From positions 1 to 13,418 of the forward strand of contig JACNFI010000359.1 in the NCBI GenBank assembly GCA_014384665.1: a DNA stretch of 13,418 nucleotides. The letters run 5' to 3'. Origin of the DNA: Candidatus Cloacimonadota bacterium. GTDB taxonomy: Bacteria > Cloacimonadota > Cloacimonadia > JGIOTU-2. A model generated the notes under the pieces. It made no database searches. It had not been told where the DNA came from and saw only the letters and a list, made by a program, of their open reading frames with translations. A program made the translations under genes and the position numbers. Below, piece after piece: positions 8,501 through 13,418 of this stretch. Numbering within the stretch: the stretch's first letter is position 1; every line of letters begins with the position of its first letter.

Positions 8501-9153
8501 ATTATGGGAATCCAGTAGGTTACGGGACTGCTGTCTGGTTCTCATTACCAGATGACCCAAGTTGGGCTTCAATTGTTGCTGAATCTTATGTTGGTAATGT
8601 AAATATTAATGGAGATTCTCTATCTGGAGTTGCTTATACATTATTAGATTATGAAGGTTCACATACAAATGATTCTCTTATGATAAAAGTTGAGGTTTCC
8701 GGAACTCTACCTGGACAAACTTTTTCAGATTCTGGATATGTATTTATGCCTATACAGTTTCCAATTATTGATATGATTGCAGTTCCACAACACATTGATT
8801 GGTTTGAAAATGACCCATACGATCCAGATGATAAAATATCTACTATGCGACTCACTGTAATGGATGGACAAAATAATCCTATTGATAATCAGATAGTTGT
8901 GTTCTCTTCTACCTTGGGAGATCCATTAGAACCAGACCCACCGGATACAGGAGACCCTTATACCGGAATAACGGGTGTAGTAAATGGAGAGCACGGGAGA
9001 CTTGATAAAGATGTAGAATTTCATAGATATGAATGTCCACCCCCAACTCCAGCAGGACCAGGAACTACAACAGCAACAGTTACTGCACAACTACTTGGCA
9101 CACAAATATCTAACAATGTCACTATTATTCTATTTAGATATGATTATCCATAA
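5542..9153 (+). CDS. Large outer-envelope lipoprotein of tandem bacterial Ig-like (Big_1-type) domains
   Basis: 1203 residues. A lipoprotein signal ends in lipobox LFAC (Cys24). Then follow about eleven Ig-like domains. The first six are regular, each opening with a PDTIYAD-type motif at residues 43, 142, 241, 344, 445 and 544 (spacing 99-103), and each with a conserved 'GVATAxFxDNGxxGxATI' strand pair. The remaining domains are more diverged (for example SVKDKYYNSVESGVTVNFST). This is the Big_1/invasin-type fold, used as extended stalks in adhesins and intimins. I see no LysM, intimin barrel, LPXTG or C-terminal sorting signal, so the anchor is the lipid. GGAG overlapping the pilQ stop is the ribosome binding site. 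Its place in the pil operon suggests a pilus- or secretin-linked surface stalk or adhesin; this role is inference. Confidence 0.85.
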   Translation: MKISKFTIIILSIIISTLLVLFACDKRVVEIPDYYIYEIYANPDTIYADNNANTYSTIQAIVKDENGDPVANVEVSFKAFPVGIITGKVLTNSEGVATTNFNDNGVTGIATIEASVANSKMTVNVSIVEPPTYHIERITAEPDTIYADNDNTTYSIIEVLVWDQDNYPVENERVNFKTDLGNIIIFDDTDNAGLARVDFWDDGIPGLATIKAFVGIDSAQVQVLIEEMPIDAFIDTVFAVPDSIYADDDDATFAEIKAHIRDSLNFPIVNYPVYFQTTPAYGIVTASAATDQYGVATAKFKDNGTPGTTTVQVSIETGDTKAVQVKILEEPSITYEIYNLIAYPDTIYADNDVETYSEISASIRDAETEFPAINYPVNFQTTLGSITGSVVTNESGVATAILHDNGQIGTATVRAAITGDTKELSVPIEALPSVTYEIYDLITIPDTIYADNNINTYSEVKAYIKNAETGFPAVNYTVNFQTTLGSITGSVLTDDSGVATAFLNDSGQIGPATITAAIAGSSETINVEIVEPPAYHIVRMDAVPDTIYADYGITTSSIEVLVKDDNNYAVVNKPVSFSTNSWLGDIVSIAYTDSSGIATAIFSDIGVIGMATIEAFVSRASAKDTVWIKDVPAIDPDEFVLEINSTSINIEAVTAISARAKNVNGDFVPDGTIIIIETNKGFFQTGLEGDYLGNYIELLTVNGSVSTYFNAGTQSGIATISASISDIIKSENITIHPGSPTFMYLTPDTNVVQAGSYQTVSIEASVKDKYYNSVESGVTVNFSTTLGSIIEFDDTDDYGIAETIFSPGITAGSAQITAIADSATAHTFITVISDEVSFIEFAFAGQVDIQVQGTGGQESFEFIVNLYDMNGNFINNPDTVYFKFINAPNGTNLNNIVYWPSTDSITVISSNGQAVASISSGQNSGTASIKAYTFNSFGNEIYAIKSNIVVHAGPPNSIDISVAGHDSGINMSSGVWEIECSAILNDDYGNPVGYGTAVWFSLPDDPSWASIVAESYVGNVNINGDSLSGVAYTLLDYEGSHTNDSLMIKVEVSGTLPGQTFSDSGYVFMPIQFPIIDMIAVPQHIDWFENDPYDPDDKISTMRLTVMDGQNNPIDNQIVVFSSTLGDPLEPDPPDTGDPYTGITGVVNGEHGRLDKDVEFHRYECPPPTPAGPGTTTATVTAQLLGTQISNNVTIILFRYDYP
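6541..7134 (+). repeat. Two adjacent, closely similar 300-bp Ig-domain repeats
   Basis: Domains 4 (6541-6843) and 5 (6844-7134) are the most alike of the series at DNA level: both begin ACTTATGAAATTTAT, share TTGGGAAGTATAAC and TCTGGAGTTGC blocks, and appear to have arisen from a later duplication than the other domains. Such in-frame repeats can recombine and change stalk length. Confidence 0.7.
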
Positions 9154-9206
9154 TGTAATATCTGTTAACAATCAAGATAAGTATGTTAAAATAATTTGGA
9201 GAATAG

Positions 9207-9314
9207 ATGACCTTTAATCCCCAATTTGCACAAATTGATGAGATACTAATTCATGATGGAGTTGTTACAGAAGAGCAAGTAAAAGAAAGAAAAATCTTCT
9301 ATCTCTATCCCTGA
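9207..9314 (+). pseudogene. pilB: 5' stub of a PilB/GspE-type assembly ATPase gene
   Basis: A 35-codon ORF with TTGGAG 6 nt before its ATG. QIDEILIHDGVVTEEQVKER (residues 9-28) matches the N-terminal MshEN/GspE-N pattern '(L)GEILVxxGLITEEQLxEA' found at the start of PilB ATPases. PilB powers pilus extension and is normally over 500 residues, with Walker A/B and Asp/His boxes; none of that follows here. The sequence runs into KIFYLYP and a TGA located inside a small palindrome (9310-9324). Position 53 bp after the Ig gene, at the end of the pil operon, fits pilB. The likely reading is a gene broken by insertion or deletion. Alternative: a chance short ORF. The match is short, so confidence is moderate. 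Confidence 0.55.
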
Positions 9315-9368
9315 TTTCATCAGGATTTAATCAAAAATCACGACCAAATCGGCAGGTAAATCGGGATT
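9310..9368 (+). repeat. Cluster of small palindromes at the pilB breakpoint
   Basis: CCTGAT-TTC-ATCAGG (9310-9324) is a perfect 6-bp stem with a 3-nt loop; AATCACGA (9336-9343) pairs with TCGGGATT (9361-9368) at 7 of 8 positions. The first stem contains the stop codon of the pilB stub. Together they look like a dispersed palindromic (REP-like) intergenic repeat; other copies would need to be found to confirm this. Confidence 0.5.
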
Positions 9369-9612
9369 ACAATTTCTTGCTTTTAATTAACATGAAAATC
9401 TTTGTTAGCAGATAGTATAACTTAAAAAAATTTTGGATTTGTAAACTGAATTAGATCGGACCGACATTTCAAAGAAATGGGTTTAAGAAAAAGAATATCT
9501 TGGTATTTAAGGCAAGTAATTCTGGTTCCTTAATATTTAAAATAATTTAAGCGACATAAATTAACTCAACCAAATTTATACAATGAAGAAAGATTAATAA
9601 AAAGGAGCAAAA
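9369..9612 (+). other. Non-coding stretch before the paralogous cassette
   Basis: I see no supportable gene here. It holds minor inverted repeats (TCGG-A-CCGA near 9456; CATTTC-AAA-GAAATG near 9464-9478) and, at its right end, the ribosome binding site AAAGGAGC (9601-9608) for the leader ORF at 9613. A promoter for the downstream cassette may lie here but none is convincing by eye. No recognisable pilB remainder is present. Confidence 0.5.
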
Positions 9613-9738
9613 ATGTTGAAACAAAGCACAAATTCGGTTTTATCATTAAAAAAATTAGTAATATTACTAATTCTAATATTTAATTTATTTACTCTATTAC
9701 AAGCGAAGCCAAAAAAACTTTCACCAAGGTTGATGTAA
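9613..9738 (+). CDS. Signal-peptide leader ORF of propeller paralogue 1 (out of frame with it)
   Basis: 41 codons with AAAGGAG upstream. It encodes a textbook Sec signal peptide: basic start, hydrophobic core LVILLILIFNLFTLL (residues 15-29) and cleavage site LQA|K after residue 31. The peptide ends PKKLSPRLM and stops at TAA (9736-9738). The large ORF starting at 9758 is in the +1 frame and lacks any export signal of its own, so the two halves probably descend from one gene for an exported protein. The only overlap in which a ribosome could change frame is 9734-9738, because the +1 frame has a TGA at 9731-9733. Copy 2 at 10912 has the identical arrangement. Confidence 0.65.
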   Translation: MLKQSTNSVLSLKKLVILLILIFNLFTLLQAKPKKLSPRLM

Positions 9739-9757
9739 AAAGACATCAAAATATCCG

Positions 9758-10696
9758 ATGTATGAACTTGTGGAAGAATATGAAATGGAAGAGAAAAGCA
9801 AAAAGAAAACAAAAGCTAAAGGCGAATATTATATTGATGTTGAGGAAAAGAACATAAGAGAACGTGCAGAAGGTCCAATTTCAGATAGAGTATATACATT
9901 ATATGATAAAAATGGGAATTTATACTGGTCATTAAAATATAATGATATCGGTTGGTATAATGCACCAGAATTTACTCTCTCCAATAAAGATATATCCGTA
10001 GTAACCCACTTTGATAAAGAACCCCGTATTGTATGGTTAACTAAAGCAGGGAAAGTCATAAACAGTTTAAGTATGGATAAGCGTCAGGTCGCTTACCCGC
10101 ACTCTATAAAAAACGGAGATTATTGGATAATAGAATTAGCCCCTCATCCGTTTTATTATGATAATATTTCTGGTTTAGCTGGTGTTATTATATGTGATGC
10201 TTATGGAAATAAGGTGAATCAAATTGATTATAAATATAAAGAACCTGAGGGACTTATTATCAGCAAAAATGGGAACTATATAATGTCATGTTGCACTAAC
10301 TGGACGGCAAATAAATATCATTCATATCTTTTTACCTATACAGGAAAAATCATAAAAGAATATGAAGGGGGAGATTTAACATGGAGAGGGAGTTTTTCTC
10401 CTGATGAAAAACTTTTTATTGGTGGAGGAGATGGTCCACGAATTATTGATACAGAGACGGGAGAAGTGCTTGCTAGTTTTATGGCACGAGGTATGTATAG
10501 TATTTCTAACAAAGAAACAGGCCTTGTTGTTGCTATGGATTTAGGTTCAATAATGGTATTTAATTATAAAACTGAAGAAGAGTTGTTTTGGAGAGAGTCA
10601 GGTGGAGGATGGTTCAATATACGAATATCGGGAGATGGAAAAGAGTTTTATTATACACGAAGAAAATATAAGTATATATATCGGATGGTTGAGTAA
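9758..10696 (+). CDS. Beta-propeller-like protein, paralogue 1 (body without its own signal peptide)
   Basis: 312 codons from ATG 9758, which lacks a clear ribosome binding site; the frame is open back to 9734. The lysine/glutamate-rich start (KSKKKTKAK) leads into repeated strand-turn patterns such as YTLYDKNGNLYWSLKY, IVWLTKAGKVINSLS, FSPDEKLFIGGGDGPRIID and TETGEVLASF, resembling WD40/PQQ-type propeller blades. No catalytic motif is recognised. An unusual SCCTNW (adjacent cysteines) sits mid-protein. Its product is probably exported only if joined to the leader ORF upstream (9613-9738). Its paralogue at 11057 is identical for the first 54 residues, about 60% identical over 62-134, about 93% over 135-239 and about half identical after that. 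The function is unknown; frame break, reinitiation or programmed shift are all possible. Confidence 0.65.
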   Translation: MYELVEEYEMEEKSKKKTKAKGEYYIDVEEKNIRERAEGPISDRVYTLYDKNGNLYWSLKYNDIGWYNAPEFTLSNKDISVVTHFDKEPRIVWLTKAGKVINSLSMDKRQVAYPHSIKNGDYWIIELAPHPFYYDNISGLAGVIICDAYGNKVNQIDYKYKEPEGLIISKNGNYIMSCCTNWTANKYHSYLFTYTGKIIKEYEGGDLTWRGSFSPDEKLFIGGGDGPRIIDTETGEVLASFMARGMYSISNKETGLVVAMDLGSIMVFNYKTEEELFWRESGGGWFNIRISGDGKEFYYTRRKYKYIYRMVE

Positions 10697-10715
10697 TTAA
10701 TTTCGGTAAAATTAA

Positions 10716-10887
10716 ATGAGATCTGCAAAATGGAAGATTCTATTAAAATCCATAATAATTGGAATGTTTTACATTTTAACCTTATCCTCTAACTCCTTCT
10801 CCTACAAGGAGAAGGAGAACTTATACTTCCTCTCCTTTTAGGAGAGGATTGAGGTGAGGTCAAAAAACCCTATTTTGCAGATCTCAT
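10716..10887 (+). mobile_element. Short non-coding element with terminal inverted repeats (copy B), MITE-like
   Basis: Perfect 16-bp terminal inverted repeats: ATGAGATCTGCAAAAT (10716-10731) and ATTTTGCAGATCTCAT (10872-10887). The right end is identical to that of element A over these 16 bp and both are followed by TAA. The interior differs from element A: it carries two GA/CT-rich hairpins (10793-10848). It sits in the spacer between the two paralogous units, 24 bp before the leader ATG at 10912. The equivalent spacer before the next gene (11996-12029) lacks it, so it is an insertion. TTAA occurs on both flanks (10712-10715; 10887-10890 overlapping the end), but no longer duplication is clear. 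Confidence 0.68.
10793..10848 (+). repeat. Double hairpin inside element B
   Basis: CTCCTTCTCCT-ACA-AGGAGAAGGAG (10793-10817) is a perfect 11-bp stem; TCCTCTCCT-TTT-AGGAGAGGA (10828-10848) is a perfect 9-bp stem. Flanking CCTTATCCTC and GAGGTGAGG add partial outer pairing. I recall CCTCTCCT...AGGAGAGG palindromes as dispersed intergenic repeats in several phyla. No T-run follows on the + strand, so this is not a standard terminator. Confidence 0.85.
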
Positions 10888-10911
10888 TAAGATTAAAAGA
10901 AAGGAGCTAAG

Positions 10912-11037
10912 ATGTTGAAACAAAGCAAAAATTCGGTTTTATCATTAAAAAAATTAGTAATATTACTAATTATAATATTTAATTTATTTACTCTATTACA
11001 AGCGAAGCCAAAAAAACTTTCACCAAGGTTGATGTAA
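10912..11037 (+). CDS. Signal-peptide leader ORF of propeller paralogue 2 (out of frame with it)
   Basis: 41 codons with AAAGGAG upstream, differing from the first leader at only two residues (Thr6 to Lys, Leu21 to Ile). The same Sec signal with LQA|K cleavage and the same TAA (11035-11037) occur, again 19 nt before the ATG of the +1-frame body ORF. Leader, frame break and the start of the body are all retained, so the break is older than, or has been copied between, the two units. Confidence 0.65.
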   Translation: MLKQSKNSVLSLKKLVILLIIIFNLFTLLQAKPKKLSPRLM

Positions 11038-11056
11038 AAAGACATCAAAATATCCG

Positions 11057-11995
11057 ATGTATGAACTTGTGGAAGAATATGAAATGGAAGAGAAAAGCAA
11101 AAAGAAAACAAAAGCTAAAGGCGAATATTATATTGATGTTGAGGAAAAGAACATAAGAGAACGTGCAGAAGGTCCAATTTCAGATAGAGTATATACATTA
11201 TACGATAAAAATGGGAATCAATACTGGTCATTAAAATATGAGGATGTTGGTGAGTTTAATTATAATGTATTTACTGTATCTAATAAAGGTATAACAGTTG
11301 TTACAAGGTTTGATGCCGAACACTCTATTGTATGGTTAAATAAGGAAGGAAAAGTAATAAACAGGTTAAGCCTGGATAAGTGTCAAGAAGCTTATCCACG
11401 CTCTATAAAAAACGGAAACTACTGGCTAATAGAAACAGGACCTGATATGATGTATCATGATAATATTTCTGGTTTAGCTGGAGTTATTATATGTGATGCT
11501 TATGGAAATAAGGTGAATCAAATTGATTATAAACATAAAGAACCTGAGGGACTTATTATCAGCAGAAATGGAAATTATATAATGTCATGTTGTACTAACT
11601 GGAGAGCAAATAAATATCATTCCTATCTTTTTACCTATACCGGAAGAATCATAAAAGAATATGAAGGTAGAGATTTTACATGGAGGGGAAGTTTTTCTCC
11701 TGATGAAAAACTCTTTATCGGTAGAGGAGATGGTCCCCGAATTATTGATACAGAGACAGGAGAAGTGCTTGCTGGTTTTAGATCAATCGGAACATATAGA
11801 GTTGCAAATAAAGAAACTGGTATTGTTGCTGCAACAGATTTTGAAACATTGAGAATTTTTAATTATAACACAGAAGAAAAACTTTTTTATATGAAATTAC
11901 CCAAGAGACCAATAAACTTGTGGATATCAGGAGATGGGAAAGAAGTATCTGTATCTATAAAGAAACATTATTATAAGTATCGGATGGTTGAGTAA
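11057..11995 (+). CDS. Beta-propeller-like protein, paralogue 2 (body without its own signal peptide)
   Basis: 312 codons, exactly the length of paralogue 1, with no indel between them. The same blade-like repeats are present (IVWLNKEGKVINRLS, FSPDEKLFIGRGDGPRIID, TETGEVLAGF) and the same SCCTNW. The ATG at 11057 lacks a convincing ribosome binding site; the frame is open back to just after the leader's end. No stop or indel has entered the body despite substantial divergence from its neighbour, which argues that the body is still under selection and translated. How is unclear: reinitiation at 11057 or a +1 shift at the leader's end. The family and function are not recognised beyond the propeller-like pattern. 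Confidence 0.65.
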   Translation: MYELVEEYEMEEKSKKKTKAKGEYYIDVEEKNIRERAEGPISDRVYTLYDKNGNQYWSLKYEDVGEFNYNVFTVSNKGITVVTRFDAEHSIVWLNKEGKVINRLSLDKCQEAYPRSIKNGNYWLIETGPDMMYHDNISGLAGVIICDAYGNKVNQIDYKHKEPEGLIISRNGNYIMSCCTNWRANKYHSYLFTYTGRIIKEYEGRDFTWRGSFSPDEKLFIGRGDGPRIIDTETGEVLAGFRSIGTYRVANKETGIVAATDFETLRIFNYNTEEKLFYMKLPKRPINLWISGDGKEVSVSIKKHYYKYRMVE

Positions 11996-12006
11996 TTAAT
12001 TATGGT

Positions 12007-12036
12007 AAGATTAAAAGAAAGGAGCTAAAATGTTGA
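12007..12036 (+). promoter_or_regulatory. Shared translation-start cassette upstream of the last gene
   Basis: These 30 bases (ribosome binding site AAAGGAGC plus ATGTTGA) match 10889-10918, before leader 2, with a single mismatch; the corresponding 26 bases before leader 1 (9590-9615) match at about 22 positions. Three successive genes thus begin with the same short 5' sequence, which fixes their starts. Confidence 0.75.
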
Positions 12037-13418
12037 GAGAGAGTCAAAATCCAGATAAATTGGGGAAAAGATACAAAATATTTTCTTCAATACTTATAAT
12101 AATTATTATACAACTCATTCCAATTTTCTTATGGTCACAACTTTATGAGTGGTGTGATGTATATCCTGATAATGTATTCAGACATCCTGATATTTATCCT
12201 TTTAGAGATGATATAGGTGATTCTGTAAGGATTACAATACCTAATAATAGTACATATCAAGAGAATTATTTTTATCTAATTTGCACGGGAGATTTTGAGA
12301 ATCCTTATTGTTATTCTTTATGGTTTGAACCTGCCTATGATTCGAACTATATTGACCCCAATACAGGTGAGCCTGCTTCTGAACGTTCCTGGACAATGGG
12401 TGGATATCCCAATAGTAGAGGATGGTTATATATATATTTTGTTCATGAACAAGGTTCAGGTTTTGACCAAATAATCACAAACCCCAGTGGTGTTTCAATA
12501 CATCTTTATGGAACTTCTACAAAAGAATTTTATGATGGTGTTATTACAGAGGTTACTTGTAACCCAGGTGAATTTATGATAGGACAACCCGAAGAGATTA
12601 CTATTACTGTTGGAAATGATGGTGGTCTTTATCTGGAAGCCATTACTTTTGATCTGGACCATATTATACATGGCCTTTCTGGCGGAGGAAATGGAAATAC
12701 TAAAGACGATTTAACTGATGAAGAAATAGAGGAAATTTGGGAAGAAATTTTTCGTGATGGTAAAGGAGATAGGCCCGGGGTCTATATATTTGGTAATAAT
12801 GCTATTATTTCATTTCTTAATCCTGGTGATTTTGTCACTTTTTCTATGTGGATAGGCAATCACTTTCCTGAACATCCCAATACTACTCTCGAATGTAAGA
12901 TTTATCCTCATTTTTACAACTACCATCCTTATTATATTTGTGGGGGGTGTATCCCTACTTGGGGTGAACCCGAGGGCAACAATGTTTTAAGCTTCCCAAT
13001 CCACTGGACAGAGGATGGATCTGGCGGTCAAGGAAAAGCCCAGTTAGTAATACTGGATAGTATTCCTGATATTTTACCCTCTGGTGCACTACAACTTGAG
13101 ACTAATCCTGAGGATTCAACTATATATTTGAGTTCTGATATTGGGTATCATTATACTTTAGTATACCATATAAAAAATACAGGAACGAAAAATGCAAAAC
13201 AGGTAAAGGTCAAATTTGACGGCAAGTTACATTCATTTGATGGTGGAGACCGGGATATTTTAGGAACTTTGTGGGGTGGCACTTATTCACCAAAGTATGT
13301 TTTGATTGGATGTATTCCTCCTGGTGAGGTTGCCACAGTTAGGGTATGTATTCATAATGGTCATTTTAATTTTGGAGATCAATATGCTTATCACACTGAT
13401 TATGATCCATGTGACTGG
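12030..13418 (+). CDS. Secreted protein with CARDB-like segments, N-terminal part (runs off the window)
   Basis: The frame is open for 463 codons from ATG 12030 to the window edge with no stop, so the 3' end is missing. AAAGGAGC lies 7-8 nt upstream. A signal peptide is clear (basic GKRYK at 12-16, hydrophobic 17-34, likely cleavage near WSQ|L at residue 37). The mature part is rich in Tyr, Asp, Pro and Gly. Two segments resemble CARDB-type adhesion/cell-surface folds: FMIGQPEEITITVGNDGG (about 182-199) and YTLVYHIKNTGTKNAKQV (about 376-393). CGGC occurs mid-protein. The first residues (MLRESQN) resemble those of the leaders upstream (MLKQSKN). It is likely an extracellular or surface protein; its specific role is unknown. 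Confidence 0.7.
   Translation, partial: MLRESQNPDKLGKRYKIFSSILIIIIIQLIPIFLWSQLYEWCDVYPDNVFRHPDIYPFRDDIGDSVRITIPNNSTYQENYFYLICTGDFENPYCYSLWFEPAYDSNYIDPNTGEPASERSWTMGGYPNSRGWLYIYFVHEQGSGFDQIITNPSGVSIHLYGTSTKEFYDGVITEVTCNPGEFMIGQPEEITITVGNDGGLYLEAITFDLDHIIHGLSGGGNGNTKDDLTDEEIEEIWEEIFRDGKGDRPGVYIFGNNAIISFLNPGDFVTFSMWIGNHFPEHPNTTLECKIYPHFYNYHPYYICGGCIPTWGEPEGNNVLSFPIHWTEDGSGGQGKAQLVILDSIPDILPSGALQLETNPEDSTIYLSSDIGYHYTLVYHIKNTGTKNAKQVKVKFDGKLHSFDGGDRDILGTLWGGTYSPKYVLIGCIPPGEVATVRVCIHNGHFNFGDQYAYHTDYDPCDW

Noticed and set aside
9473..9529. 18-codon ORF (MGLRKRISWYLRQ...) in the gap after the pilB stub
   Set aside because: There is no ribosome binding site, no recognisable similarity, and its length is within chance expectation.
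9711..9717. A7 run in leader 1 as a slippage site joining leader and body
   Set aside because: A -1 ribosomal shift gives the wrong frame, and loss of one A gives the right frame but meets TGA at 9731-9733. The shift would have to occur at 9733-9738 instead.
10793..10848. Terminator pair after propeller paralogue 1
   Set aside because: The stems are strong, but no T-run follows on the + strand and they sit within inverted ends, so an inserted repeat is more likely.

Overview
The window is AT-rich, densely coding DNA read entirely on the + strand. Its left two thirds is a type IV pilus (T4P) operon: the 3' end of a DUF4900/PilX-like gene, then pilM, pilN, pilO, a pilP-like gene, the secretin gene pilQ, a 1203-residue lipoprotein built of bacterial Ig-like repeats, and a 35-codon stub that looks like the 5' end of the assembly ATPase gene pilB. 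Low GC, a pilMNOPQ order with a PilP that lacks a lipobox, a short PilQ, a DUF4900-type protein and a long Ig lipoprotein suggest a Gram-negative FCB-group bacterium, perhaps Cloacimonadota-like. That assignment is an inference; no rRNA or tRNA is visible to anchor it.

Layout. 3-725: C-terminal fragment of the DUF4900/PilX-like protein. 726-855: spacer with tandem octamers. 856-1920 pilM; 1921-2101: spacer with tandem heptamers. 2102-3795: pilN, pilO and pilP-like, tightly coupled. 3796-4111: spacer carrying a 164-bp element with terminal inverted repeats. 4112-5533 pilQ. 5542-9153: Ig-repeat lipoprotein. 9207-9314: pilB stub, whose stop codon lies in a small palindrome. 9315-9612: no gene. 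From 9613 on is a lineage-specific region: two tandem paralogous units (9613-10696 and 10912-11995), each a signal-peptide leader ORF followed, out of frame, by a 312-codon beta-propeller-like ORF. Then comes the 5' part of a secreted protein with CARDB-like segments (12030 to the window edge). A second element with the same terminal inverted repeats sits between the two paralogous units.

How the genes fit together. PilM (cytoplasmic actin-like ATPase), PilN and PilO (inner membrane), the PilP-like protein (periplasmic linker) and PilQ (outer-membrane pore) would form the T4P alignment complex. The Ig lipoprotein starts 8 nt after pilQ, so it is probably co-expressed as an envelope or surface partner of the secretin. 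The propeller paralogues and the last gene share nearly the same 5' leader sequence (ribosome binding site plus ATGTTGA start), so they look like one family of exported-protein genes.

Most worth checking: the identical frame break in both propeller paralogues; their block-wise divergence; the two elements with shared ends but different hairpin cores, each just upstream of a start codon; the pilB stub; and the Ig lipoprotein inside the pil operon.
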